Of a DNA stretch of 64,000 bases, positions 8,774 to 17,999 are shown piece by piece (the first letter of the stretch is position 1; each line of letters starts with the position of its first letter). Under the pieces are notes generated by a model, which searched no databases, had not been told where the DNA came from, and saw only the letters and a program-made list of their open reading frames with translations. This DNA is from Chitinophaga sp. CF418. GTDB taxonomy: Bacteria; Bacteroidota; Bacteroidia; Chitinophagales; Chitinophagaceae. A program made the translations under genes and the position numbers. The stretch covers positions 237,880-301,879 of the forward strand of contig NZ_FRCN01000013.1 in the NCBI RefSeq assembly GCF_900142925.1, in the 5' to 3' direction.

Positions 8774-10363
8774 ATGAATAAAGGAAGATCAGTAATTAAC
8801 GTAATCATTGTTTTACTCTCGGGATTGACTCTTCCGGTTGCCTGTACCCGCAACTTCGAAAGCATCAACACCAATCCCTACGATCTGTATGATGATGACC
8901 TGCAGGGCAACTTCAAGCTGATCGGCGATCCCCTGGTACAAGCCATGCTGAACATCTATGTCAGCAATGACGTATCGGTCACACAGCTGCAGCAGAACCT
9001 GATGGGCGACGTGTTTTCCGGTTATATGATGACGCCCAGCCCTTTCCAGGACAATCGTAATAATATTACCTACGACCTCCTGGATAACTGGAATGACGAT
9101 GCATGGCTGACTGCTTATGGCAATGTCATGCCCAATTGCAGGTTCGTTATGGACAAATGCAGGGGAAAATATCCAGACTTCTACTCCTGGGCGCAGATTA
9201 TCAGGGTACTGGCGATGCATAGGATAAGTGATATTTATGGCCCCATTATTTATACACGCTATGCCATTATCAATGCCGACCGGAGTATTGATTATGACTC
9301 ACAGGAAGCAGCTTACAATGCCTTTTTCAATGATCTCGATTCAGCTATTACCACGCTAAGCAATTATGTGCCAACGGCTCCGTCTGACAGGTTTAAGAAC
9401 TTTGATCCTTCGTATAACGGTGATTATATAAAATGGATAAAACTAGCCAATACCTTACGCTTACGCCTGGCATTACGTATATCTAATGTGTCTCCTGCAA
9501 AAGCGAGAAAAGAAGCAGAAGCCGCATTAAACCAGGAATATGGCCTCATCAGCAGCCCGGAAGAAAATTTTACGATCAATATTGCTCCGCTTACACATCC
9601 GCTGAATGTCATCTGTAATTCATGGAATGATATCAGGATGGGTGCTTCCATGGAATCCTTCCTTTGTGGTTATCATGATCCCCGTATAGCCAGTTACTTT
9701 ATTCCGGCAGATGACAGAAATGATATTTATCGTGGTATCAGAAACGGTATTACCATCACCAGTAAAGATGCCTATTCCGGTTTTTCAAAACTGGCTTTGC
9801 AGCCATCACGTATTCAGCTGTGTACAGCGGCAGAAGCATGGTTTCTCAAGGCAGAAGCTGCACTTTATTCATGGAAAGGCGCCGGCGATGCAGCAGATAA
9901 TTATAAAAAAGGGATCTATACTTCCTTTAAACAATACAATCTTACATCCGCGTACAGTAATTATATAAGTGACGATACGTCCAGACCAAAACCATATAGT
10001 GACCCCAATAATGCTGTGAACAATATTCCTTCCGGTAGTCCTTATCTGAGCAAGTGTACTATTAAATGGGTACATAATGCACCGGTATATGAAAAGCTGG
10101 AACGCATTGTTACACAGAAATGGATTGCCATGTTCCCCGACGGGCAGGAAGCCTGGTCTGAATTCCGCAGAACCGGTTACCCGAAACTGTTCCCCGTAGT
10201 AGTCAATAACAGTGGCGGAAAGATACCTTCTTCCACATTCATCCGCCGCATTCCCTTTATTCAATTCGAATATGCCACCAATCTGGCTGGTGTACAAAGA
10301 GCAGTCGCAACCCTGAAAGGGGAAGATAATGGCGGGACAAGATTATGGTGGGACAAGCCATAA
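8774..10363 (+). CDS. SusD/RagB-family outer-membrane lipoprotein
   Basis: A 529-residue lipoprotein with a signal peptide ending in a lipobox (LTLPVACTRNFES, lipidated Cys at ~24). The body is the helical TPR-like SusD fold of the SusD-like_2 type: repeated conserved pieces include KWIKLANTLRLRLALRIS, AEAWFLKAEAALYSWKG and QKWIAMFPDGQEAWSEFRRTGYP, ending in TRLWWDKP. Family role: it forms the lid of the SusC barrel and captures the ligand on the cell surface. It is co-transcribed with the SusC gene 16 bases upstream. The closing WWDKP-type end is shared with the second SusD-like protein in this locus. Confidence 0.94.
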   Translation: MNKGRSVINVIIVLLSGLTLPVACTRNFESINTNPYDLYDDDLQGNFKLIGDPLVQAMLNIYVSNDVSVTQLQQNLMGDVFSGYMMTPSPFQDNRNNITYDLLDNWNDDAWLTAYGNVMPNCRFVMDKCRGKYPDFYSWAQIIRVLAMHRISDIYGPIIYTRYAIINADRSIDYDSQEAAYNAFFNDLDSAITTLSNYVPTAPSDRFKNFDPSYNGDYIKWIKLANTLRLRLALRISNVSPAKARKEAEAALNQEYGLISSPEENFTINIAPLTHPLNVICNSWNDIRMGASMESFLCGYHDPRIASYFIPADDRNDIYRGIRNGITITSKDAYSGFSKLALQPSRIQLCTAAEAWFLKAEAALYSWKGAGDAADNYKKGIYTSFKQYNLTSAYSNYISDDTSRPKPYSDPNNAVNNIPSGSPYLSKCTIKWVHNAPVYEKLERIVTQKWIAMFPDGQEAWSEFRRTGYPKLFPVVVNNSGGKIPSSTFIRRIPFIQFEYATNLAGVQRAVATLKGEDNGGTRLWWDKP

Positions 10364-10699
10364 ATTTTTTTTTGTGGTACATGGTACCATTCTATTTTCC
10401 GCACGACACCTTTTTATGCGCCCATGGTACTTGTTGAGACACAAAGGGACACACGGCTGCGTAACACGTATTGAACATGTAAGTATTAATATCAACTAAA
10501 ACAAATCGCAACATTTCACGTGCGTGGAAAACGCACCGGTATGCATTGTTATGCCGTTTATCAACCAAAGGGAATAAGTATCACACAGACATAGTATAGA
10601 TGGCTTCTGAGAAAGATTGCAATGGATGCATCCGCACCCAGCTGCCCTTGCTATGTCACTATGGGTTTAAACTATTCTAATCATCCAAAAGGAGTATCT
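10364..10699. other. 336-base gap between the two SusCD pairs
   Basis: No gene. It holds GGTAC-containing repeats (GGTACATGGTACC near 10375 and CATGGTAC near 10423) and the 13-mer TTTATCAACCAAA at 10557-10569, identical to the one before the ECF sigma gene at 3511-3523. No exact TAnnTTTG element was found on the plus strand, so the second pair may be read by another sigma factor, possibly the ECF factor encoded at 3541, or by read-through. This is inference. Confidence 0.45.
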
Positions 10700-13600
10700 A
10701 TGACAAGTAAATTACGCTTTAACAAAGCATGCATTACTGCCGGAGTAATGCTCGGTCTTATGCTTGCAGACAGCACGCAGATGGCCTTTGCTGCTCCTAT
10801 GCCTTTATCCAGTATGAGGCAGCAGAAGCAGATCAGGGGAGTCGTTAGGGACAAGAGCGGCAATCCCATTCCTGGTGTTAACGTATTGGTCAAAAACAGC
10901 AATGTAGGTACGACCACAGGCACAGATGGCAAGTTTGTTATTAATGTTAAATCCCCATCAGACATTCTGGTATTCAGATTCATTGGTTTCCTCACCCAGG
11001 AAGTGGCAGCAGGAGATCAGTCATCCATCGATGTAACCCTTCAGGACGATGTAGCTAATATCAATGAAGTAGTGGTAACGGCACTGGGCATACGTAAAGA
11101 AGCGCGTAGCAATGGTTATGCTGTATCAAAAGTACAGGGTGCAGACATGACCAAAGCCAGGGAGATCAGTGTGGCCAATGCCCTGGAAGGCCGTGTGGCC
11201 GGTGTGAACAGTACACCTCCATCTACAGGTCCTGGTGGCTCTTCCCGCGTAACTATCAGGGGTAACTCTTCCCTGAGCGGCTCCAATCAGCCATTGTATG
11301 TTGTGAACGGTATTCCCATGAACAATGCTAATCTCGGGTCTGCCAATAAATGGGGTGGTGCCGACCTTGGCGATGGTATCTCCAGCATTAACCCGGATGA
11401 TATTGAAGATATGACCATCCTTAAAGGTGCGGCAGCTTCCGCCCTGTATGGGCAACGCGGCGTAAACGGTGTGATCATCATCACCACCAAATCAGGTAAG
11501 GCCGGACAGATAAAGGTAGAACTGAACAGCAACGTTACTATTGATAAAGTAAATAATTTCCTGGACTTCCAGGAAGTATATGGACAAGGTCTTAAAGGTG
11601 CGAAACCTACTTCGGTAGATGCTGCAATGAACAGCGGCCTGTCGAGCTGGGGCAGTAAACTGGATGGATCTCCTACTATCATGTTCGATGGTGTATCCCG
11701 CCCTTATTCCAAACAGGGTGATCACATCAAGGACTTTTATAAAACAGGATCCACTTTCAGCAACACGCTGGCAATAGCGGGTGGTAGTGATAAAACAACT
11801 TACCGCGTTGCACTGGGCGATCTGCGTAGCAATGGTATATATCCTAATGCAGAGTACATCCGCAACAACGTAAATATTGATCTCAATTATAAATTGTCAG
11901 ACAAATTCAGCGGGCAGACAAACGTTATCTACGCGAAGGAAGTGGCCAACAACCGTTCCAACCTGAGTGATGCTCCCGGTAACGGCAACTATGGCATTGC
12001 CTTTCTGCCTGCCAACGTAGCTGCCGCAACCCTGGCCCCGGGCTATGATGCACAGATGAATGAAATAAGGTACAGCGTTGATAAGTTCAGTACGAACCCA
12101 TACTTCGCTGCCAACCGCTTTATAAGCAACACAAAGAAAGATCGTGTACTGGGTGTAACAAGCCTGCGTTATGCTCCTTTGCCATGGTTGTTTATCCAGG
12201 CGCGCGTAGCAAATGACTACTTTGGCTTCAACGCTACTTCCATCACACCTACCGGCACTGCCTACCTTGAAAATGGTCGCCTGGACATGGAACGTAACCG
12301 CCAGTTCAATGAAACGAACGTAGACGCATTACTGGGCATCAACAGGGAAATCGCCAGCAAGTTAAACCTAAGCTTTACTGCCGGCGCCAACCTGCTGAAG
12401 AAAAAAGACAAGGTGAACGATGTAACTGCTTCCAACTTCGCATTCCCGTTCGTTTACAATCCTAAAACAGCGGCTACCAAAGACAGTAAAATCACAGAGT
12501 ATAATAAAGAAGTGCAATCTGTCTATGGCTCATTAGAACTATCCTGGAACAGTTTGTTGTACCTTACCATAACTGACCGTAATGACTGGAGCAGCACACT
12601 ACCCAAGCAGAACAACTCCTACAACTATCCTTCTGTGAGCGGTTCTTATGTATTCTCAGAAACATTCAAAACCAACTGGCTGAGCTTCGGTAAGATCAGG
12701 GCTGGATATGCCGAAGTAGGCGGTGATGCCGAAGAGTATAAAACTGCTCTTTACTACAACACCCTGGGAAGCAGCGTCAACGGTGTACCAATAGGCGATA
12801 TAGACAACAAGATCCCTAACAAGGCACTGAAACCATTGAAGGTAACAGAACTGGAGATCGGTACTGAACTGAAACTGTTCAACAACCGTGTATTCGGTGA
12901 CTTCAGCTGGTACAACAAACAGGCATCCAATGATATCGTAACAGCTACAGTATCTGCAGGATCCGGTTATAACAGTGCATTGGTGAATGTGGGTAAACTG
13001 GAGAACAAAGGTGTAGAACTGATGATAGGCGGTACACCTGTGAAAACGGCTAAGTTCGGATGGACCACTACTTTCAACTTTGCGCATAACAAGAACAAAG
13101 TGATTGCACTGGCAGAAGGACAAAACTCCATGCTGGTGGAAGGTGGTGAGTCACGTACAGAAGATGGTTACATCAATCACGTGATAGGGCTGCCTTACTC
13201 ACAGATCATGGTGTACGACTTCAAACGCAATGCCAAAGGAGAGCTGGTCGTGAATGCATCAGGCGTACCACAACGTACAGATGCGCTGATTGCACAGGGT
13301 ACTGGCGTAGCGCCGTATACCGGTGGATGGAGCAACGACATCTCTTACGGAAGATTCCACCTGAACTTCCTCATCGATTTCAAAGCAGGAGGAAAGATCT
13401 ATTCAGGTACCAATGCCAATGCATACGCCTATGGCCTGCATAAAGAAACACTGCCAGGACGTGAAGGTGGTGTAGTAGTAAAAGGCGTATCAGAAACGGG
13501 TGAAGCGAAAACCACTACTGTTGTCGCGGATGATTATTACAAGGCACTATCTGACATCTCTATACTGTATGTCTACAAATCAGATTTCATCAAGTTCCGC

Positions 13601-13819
13601 TCGCTGAGCCTGACTTATGATTTCACCAAAAAAGCATTGGGTAACAAGCTGAATGGTATCAGCGTGTCACTGGTAGGACGTAACCTTTTCTACTTCAAGA
13701 GATCTACGCCCAACATTGATCCTGAATCCAACTACAGCAACAGCAATGCGCAGGGGTTGGAGTATGCAGGTCTGCCTACTACCCGTTCCTTCGGTGTGAA
13801 CCTGAATGTTAAATTCTAA
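10700..13819 (+). CDS. SusC/RagA TonB-dependent receptor (second)
   Basis: A ~1039-residue SusC-type receptor without STN domain. I place the start at ATG 10700 because a clear ribosome-binding site (AAAAGGAG) lies 5 bases before it and a signal peptide begins there; the frame remains open upstream to 10622. Regions: signal peptide ~1-35, carboxypeptidase-like domain ~44-125 (IRGVVRDKSGNPIPGVNVL), plug ~130-255 (VTIRGNSSLSGSNQPLYVVNG), then barrel ending in NLNVKF. Followed after 11 bases by its SusD partner. Lack of STN means it probably does not signal to FecR itself, and depends on the upstream receptor for induction. Confidence 0.94.
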   Translation: MTSKLRFNKACITAGVMLGLMLADSTQMAFAAPMPLSSMRQQKQIRGVVRDKSGNPIPGVNVLVKNSNVGTTTGTDGKFVINVKSPSDILVFRFIGFLTQEVAAGDQSSIDVTLQDDVANINEVVVTALGIRKEARSNGYAVSKVQGADMTKAREISVANALEGRVAGVNSTPPSTGPGGSSRVTIRGNSSLSGSNQPLYVVNGIPMNNANLGSANKWGGADLGDGISSINPDDIEDMTILKGAAASALYGQRGVNGVIIITTKSGKAGQIKVELNSNVTIDKVNNFLDFQEVYGQGLKGAKPTSVDAAMNSGLSSWGSKLDGSPTIMFDGVSRPYSKQGDHIKDFYKTGSTFSNTLAIAGGSDKTTYRVALGDLRSNGIYPNAEYIRNNVNIDLNYKLSDKFSGQTNVIYAKEVANNRSNLSDAPGNGNYGIAFLPANVAAATLAPGYDAQMNEIRYSVDKFSTNPYFAANRFISNTKKDRVLGVTSLRYAPLPWLFIQARVANDYFGFNATSITPTGTAYLENGRLDMERNRQFNETNVDALLGINREIASKLNLSFTAGANLLKKKDKVNDVTASNFAFPFVYNPKTAATKDSKITEYNKEVQSVYGSLELSWNSLLYLTITDRNDWSSTLPKQNNSYNYPSVSGSYVFSETFKTNWLSFGKIRAGYAEVGGDAEEYKTALYYNTLGSSVNGVPIGDIDNKIPNKALKPLKVTELEIGTELKLFNNRVFGDFSWYNKQASNDIVTATVSAGSGYNSALVNVGKLENKGVELMIGGTPVKTAKFGWTTTFNFAHNKNKVIALAEGQNSMLVEGGESRTEDGYINHVIGLPYSQIMVYDFKRNAKGELVVNASGVPQRTDALIAQGTGVAPYTGGWSNDISYGRFHLNFLIDFKAGGKIYSGTNANAYAYGLHKETLPGREGGVVVKGVSETGEAKTTTVVADDYYKALSDISILYVYKSDFIKFRSLSLTYDFTKKALGNKLNGISVSLVGRNLFYFKRSTPNIDPESNYSNSNAQGLEYAGLPTTRSFGVNLNVKF

Positions 13820-13830
13820 AAAACGGTATC

Positions 13831-15411
13831 ATGAAATCTCTTCATAAATTATTACTCGTACTATGCCTGCCTGCCATGTTACTGATGCCGGCATGTACAA
13901 AGGACTTCGAAGATCTGAACATAGACAGGAACCAATCCGGCGAATCCAGTGGCGTTCCTGAATACAACTTCACCCGTGCCATCCTGGAATACACCGGCAA
14001 CAGTGACTTCAGCTACGACACATGGCGTGTGAACATCATCTACTGTTCTATGATGATGCAACAACTATCCAACGCGACCTGGTATGCAGGTGATAAATAC
14101 ATCCAGAATGACGGATGGGCCAGCGCTTATTTTGAACGCGCCTATCCCGATCAGATCAAGTACATCACCGATGTGATAAGGATAACCAAAGACAACGCAT
14201 ACCTGTCTAACCAATATAATATCGCCCGTATCGCCAAAGTAATGATCTTCCACCGCCTGACAGACATTTACGGAGACGTTCCTTATTCTGAAGCAGGCAA
14301 GGGTTACAGCGACCGCAACTTTACTCCAAAGTATGATGCACAGCAAGAGATCTACATGGATATGCTGAAAGAACTGGATGAAGCAGCGAAGGCGCTGGAT
14401 GCTACCAAGGTTATTCCCGGACAGGGAGACCTGATCTATAACAAGGGTGGTGCTGTCCCCCCTGCGCGGGTAGTGGCCAACTGGAAGAAGCTGGCGTATT
14501 CCCTGATGCTGCGTTTAGGTATGCGTTTGTCAAAAAGGGATGATGCAGTTGCTAAAACCTGGGTAGAAAAAGCATATGCCGGCGGTCTGATCTCATCCAA
14601 TGAAGAAAATGCTTTTATTGTACATGATGCATCTGGCGGCAGAACTACAGCGAACAGAGTGAGCAACATCCTTTCCGGTGAATGGAATGCCATCAATACC
14701 CCCTGTGAGGCCTCCATCAGCAAAACTTTCATGGATTTCCTGAAGGACAACAAGGATCCACGCCTGCAATACATTGCCGTGGTACCTGCCAGCAACAGCG
14801 AAGTACCTGCAGATCAACTGGGTATGCCAAATGGTTATGATACCAATGATGGCGCTACAGATATCAGCAAAGCGCCTGGTTATCCCGGCGATAAGAAAAA
14901 ATATTCTGTTCTGAATAAAAACGTATTACTGAAGCTCAACGGACCTACTTTCCTGGTAACCTATGCACAGGTGGAACTCCTGCTGGCAGAAGCAGCCAAA
15001 AGAGGGTGGAGCGTTGGCGCTGATGCCGCCACTCACTATAACACTGGCGTGAAAGCTGCAATGGAACAACTCGCACAATACAGCGCTACTGCTTCGATCA
15101 GTGGCGCTGAAGTGCAGACCTATCTCACAGCTCACCCATATACTGATGCTGACGGTTACAATCAGATCAATACACAATATTGGGCAGCCTGTGTGCTGGA
15201 CTGGTATGAAGCATGGGCCAACTGGCGCAGAAGCGGTTATCCGCAGCTGACACCGGTGAACTATGTTGGAAATGCCACCGGTGGGAAGATACCGCGCAGA
15301 ATGCTGTATCCTTCCTCAGAGCTTGCCTCTAACCCGACACACTACCAGGAAGCCATTACAAGACAAGGCACTAATGCTTTGACCACCCCTGTATGGTGGG
15401 ACAAGCAGTAA
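13831..15411 (+). CDS. SusD/RagB-family outer-membrane lipoprotein (second)
   Basis: A 526-residue SusD-like_2 lipoprotein. The signal peptide ends in a lipobox (LLMPACTKDFEDL, Cys ~22). Conserved pieces match the first SusD of the locus: KLAYSLMLRLGMRLSKR, TYAQVELLLAEAAKRGW, YEAWANWRRSGYPQLTPVNY and the C-terminal TPVWWDKQ. Role by family: cell-surface ligand capture in complex with the SusC protein encoded 11 bases upstream. A strong terminator 48 bases after the stop closes the operon. Confidence 0.94.
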   Translation: MKSLHKLLLVLCLPAMLLMPACTKDFEDLNIDRNQSGESSGVPEYNFTRAILEYTGNSDFSYDTWRVNIIYCSMMMQQLSNATWYAGDKYIQNDGWASAYFERAYPDQIKYITDVIRITKDNAYLSNQYNIARIAKVMIFHRLTDIYGDVPYSEAGKGYSDRNFTPKYDAQQEIYMDMLKELDEAAKALDATKVIPGQGDLIYNKGGAVPPARVVANWKKLAYSLMLRLGMRLSKRDDAVAKTWVEKAYAGGLISSNEENAFIVHDASGGRTTANRVSNILSGEWNAINTPCEASISKTFMDFLKDNKDPRLQYIAVVPASNSEVPADQLGMPNGYDTNDGATDISKAPGYPGDKKKYSVLNKNVLLKLNGPTFLVTYAQVELLLAEAAKRGWSVGADAATHYNTGVKAAMEQLAQYSATASISGAEVQTYLTAHPYTDADGYNQINTQYWAACVLDWYEAWANWRRSGYPQLTPVNYVGNATGGKIPRRMLYPSSELASNPTHYQEAITRQGTNALTTPVWWDKQ

Positions 15412-15459
15412 CAATTCTCGTATAGCCATCTATACCGCTATAAAAAAAGCAGCAATAAC

Positions 15460-15487
15460 AAGCCGGACCTGTCCAGGTCCGGCTTTT
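15460..15487 (+). terminator. Rho-independent terminator of the SusCD operon
   Basis: Inverted repeat AAGCCGGACCTG / CAGGTCCGGCTT with a minimal loop, followed by TTTTG. The stem is long and GC-rich, and lies 48 bases after the second SusD stop codon. Confidence 0.85.
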
Positions 15488-15656
15488 GCATTTAAGACCA
15501 CTGCGACTGCGATGTTTCTACACCCGGCAGCTCATATCTTTATCATGTAAACTCAATTTATACTGACCCCATACCACAATGCCTTACCGATGATGTCCAC
15601 AACATTTTCAGCGATATAACACGATATATTTTATAAACCCCAAAATCAAACAAGGC

Positions 15657-17573
15657 ATGTCAAGCAGACTGTTACCGGCAGGTTTAATCCTCGCCACCAT
15701 TTTCCTCCATGCATGCGGGGAAAGTAAGAAAAAGACGCCCGCACAGAATGCGGCCAGCGCAGCAACTGTCAACACAGCATTTGAACGCACCCCTCCTATT
15801 GCCACCAGCATTAAAGTGAGAGCACTTAAAGAAGCAGTAAATGGCAACAACGTCCTGCTTACCGCCACCTTTCCGCGTGACGTGATCAGGGACAACACTC
15901 ATTCCATTGTTGTAAACGACGAAACACTTACCCTCCGGGATGATGGGAATGAAGGCGATGAGAAAGCAGATGATGGCATCTTTTCTATCGCTATCAACGA
16001 AAATCTCGATGCGCTCAAAGAAGACCTTATCGCTATCCAGAATGCCAACCTGGATAAGCTGAACAAACAGGAGCACCTGTTCAGATGGAGCGGCAGGTCT
16101 GCTACAGTAATCGACAACCAGGTGAGAGAAAGCAATGTCAGGAACCTGGACTTCGAGAAAGGCGCCGATATCAATCCGGACCTGTTCAAGCTGATCCCTG
16201 ATCGGGAGTTAAGAACACGCTCCCTGATGATCACCGACCTTGGAGTGATTGAAGACCCGGACCGAACTTTTAACCCTTGTACGAAGAAAGGCAATCCTAA
16301 AGGTGTCTGGACCTTCGGCTACCTGATCACCCAAATGGCCAATACCCCTTCCTCCGGTATCAGTGTAAATACGTTCATTCAGTCCTGGCTGGAAAAATGG
16401 ATGGCAGCGCAAACCATCAATGCAGATAATGTACCTGCCCGTACCAACATCTTCAACACGGTGATCCTCCCCTGGTTGCAAAAAAGTAATCCGGGCGCCG
16501 TCATTAATACCGGCAACTGGAAAACATTCAATTTCGATCCCTCCCTGGCTCCTTTCCGCCTGCTGGCGATAGTCAACCGCCTTGACTTGCGTGGGAACAG
16601 CGGTTATAAGATCAGTAACGCAGGAGAAGGCCGTTTTGTATTCGGTGTGTTAAATACCAGTTGCGTCCCCTTGCGGTTTACCACCATCCTGGAATATGGT
16701 ATTCCCAAGCGCAGCTGTAAGGAACTCCACGATTTTGCGCAGCAATGGTGGGACCTGAAGGCACTGGTACCTGGTACGGCTGCTTATAATGACGCTTTAC
16801 AGAAGATTACAGACCAGTTTACCGCCGCGGGGACCAGTCCTTCCAAACCTAACGGAAGCAGCTTAAATCAGCTCAGAACGAACGAAATTGCGTTAAGCAG
16901 TCCCTGGGAGCTGAGAGAGTTTGTAATCAGTAAAAAAGGTGTGTTTGATGAAGTGACTGTCAAACAGGAACCTGCATTGAAATTCAACAGGTTATCCGGA
17001 GCTACAGCCGCCAATCAACAAATACTGGCAAAATACGCCAATGACAGTACGGCTGAAATCCTGGCACAAACCTACCAGGTGCCTGAAATTGAGGCTGCTT
17101 CTGGTGTGAATTTTCTGGGAGGCAAGGCCCACACAATCACTACCGGTCATTTCTGGGATGCCGATGCAGCAGCAGGACCAGCCCACATCAACAACGACAC
17201 GGTACGTCACATCCTCTCTGTGAATACCTGCAGCGGTTGTCACGGCGGAGAAGCAAGGACTTCGATCGGTAACCTCATTAATGATCCTGTTGGCGTTTCC
17301 CATGATCCTTTCCTGCAGATAGCGCCGAAACCTTTTGGTACCAAACCAACGCTGGCCGCTTTCCTGACCGGCGATCCCTCACAACTGGATGGCTTATTCA
17401 GGGTTACTGATCCAGCCGGCAGACCAACGGGATCCCCTATTCAATGGACCTTTAATGACCTTGCCAGAAGGGCTGACGACCTGCAGTTACTGTTAAAAAC
17501 AGAATGCGGGAAGTCGAGACTGGCGGGAATAGTGAGGGCGCTGTCATTTAGACCGTTGAACTTCACTCACTAA
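15657..17573 (+). CDS. Large lipoprotein with a single c-type haem motif, function unknown
   Basis: A 638-residue exported protein. The N terminus is a lipoprotein signal (LATIFLHACGESKKK, Cys ~20). Residues ~45-135 look like an immunoglobulin-like or anchor-type beta domain (LLTATFPRDVIRD, LRDDGNEGDEKADDGIFSI). The rest is not a family I can name with certainty. Near the C terminus is one CSGCH motif (Cys525, Cys528, His529), the covalent haem c attachment signature, preceded by NNDTVRHILSVNT. A single CXXCH may bind one haem or be structural. It starts 245 bases after the SusCD terminator and so is probably its own transcription unit. Similar one-haem surface lipoproteins occur in gliding and predatory bacteria; the role here is unknown. 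Confidence 0.75.
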   Translation: MSSRLLPAGLILATIFLHACGESKKKTPAQNAASAATVNTAFERTPPIATSIKVRALKEAVNGNNVLLTATFPRDVIRDNTHSIVVNDETLTLRDDGNEGDEKADDGIFSIAINENLDALKEDLIAIQNANLDKLNKQEHLFRWSGRSATVIDNQVRESNVRNLDFEKGADINPDLFKLIPDRELRTRSLMITDLGVIEDPDRTFNPCTKKGNPKGVWTFGYLITQMANTPSSGISVNTFIQSWLEKWMAAQTINADNVPARTNIFNTVILPWLQKSNPGAVINTGNWKTFNFDPSLAPFRLLAIVNRLDLRGNSGYKISNAGEGRFVFGVLNTSCVPLRFTTILEYGIPKRSCKELHDFAQQWWDLKALVPGTAAYNDALQKITDQFTAAGTSPSKPNGSSLNQLRTNEIALSSPWELREFVISKKGVFDEVTVKQEPALKFNRLSGATAANQQILAKYANDSTAEILAQTYQVPEIEAASGVNFLGGKAHTITTGHFWDADAAAGPAHINNDTVRHILSVNTCSGCHGGEARTSIGNLINDPVGVSHDPFLQIAPKPFGTKPTLAAFLTGDPSQLDGLFRVTDPAGRPTGSPIQWTFNDLARRADDLQLLLKTECGKSRLAGIVRALSFRPLNFTH

Positions 17574-17598
17574 GTTCAGGTGGCATCTTACAAGACTT

Positions 17599-17802
17599 AT
17601 TTCTCCTACCTAAAGGCTCTATACGCCGGCATTACACCAGTATTTGTATAGCGTTGGCTATACAATAGCGCCTGTAAAGCTATTGTAGAGAGCCTGTAGG
17701 CAGGGGAAATGTGCGCGGAAGCACCGGATTCAGAGGCTTTTAGTATGCCTGCGGATGGGTAAATTGCTACCAGGATGCTATGATGCAATTTTAACATCAT
17801 AG
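17599..17802. repeat. Structured gene-free region with nested inverted repeats
   Basis: A long imperfect inverted repeat spans 17599-17710: ATTTCT/GGAAAT, CCTAC/GTAGG and AGGCTCT (17614-17620)/AGAGCCT (17689-17695) form an outer stem. Inside are two mutually exclusive perfect hairpins, TTGTATAGC/GCTATACAA (17644-17652, 17657-17665, 4-base loop) and CAATAGC/GCTATTG (17663-17669, 17679-17685). A separate 8-bp hairpin CTATGATG/CATCATAG lies at 17778-17802. No open frame fits. It could be a small non-coding RNA, a repeat element of the genome, or a decayed mobile element. Confidence 0.55.
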
Positions 17803-17886
17803 AATTTCACCCGGCCATCCAAGAGCGTATTTTCGCTAAAAGACTATCGTATGGCTACTGTATACCCGTATTACACATGGAGATAA

Positions 17887-17919
17887 GGTGGAGTTGAGGT
17901 GGACTTAAGTTGGACTTAA
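17887..17919. repeat. Three tandem copies of an 11-base unit
   Basis: GGTGGAGTTGA, GGTGGACTTAA and GTTGGACTTAA follow one another without a gap. The units differ at one to three positions. It lies in the gene-free region between the haem-motif lipoprotein and the esterase. No function can be assigned. Confidence 0.6.
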
Positions 17920-17950
17920 AGCGAGCCTAATCGGGAGAAAATAATATTAA

Positions 17951-17985
17951 AAAGGGGAGTACCAGCAAAGATACTCCCTTTTTTA
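17951..17985 (-). terminator. Terminator of the esterase gene
   Basis: GGGAGTA / TACTCCC with a 10-base loop, flanked by an A-run on the left and a T-run on the right, so it can stop transcription in both directions. It lies 15 bases beyond the stop codon of the minus-strand esterase gene. Confidence 0.8.
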
Positions 17986-17999
17986 AAACTAATACTCAA

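Noticed and set aside
10622..10699. Longer N terminus for the second SusC
   Set aside because: The ATG at 10700 has an AAAAGGAG ribosome-binding site and begins a signal peptide; the upstream 26 residues lack any such feature.
17599..17802. tRNA or rRNA fragment
   Set aside because: The hairpins do not form a cloverleaf with a TψC-like arm or CCA end; no conserved rRNA sequence is visible.
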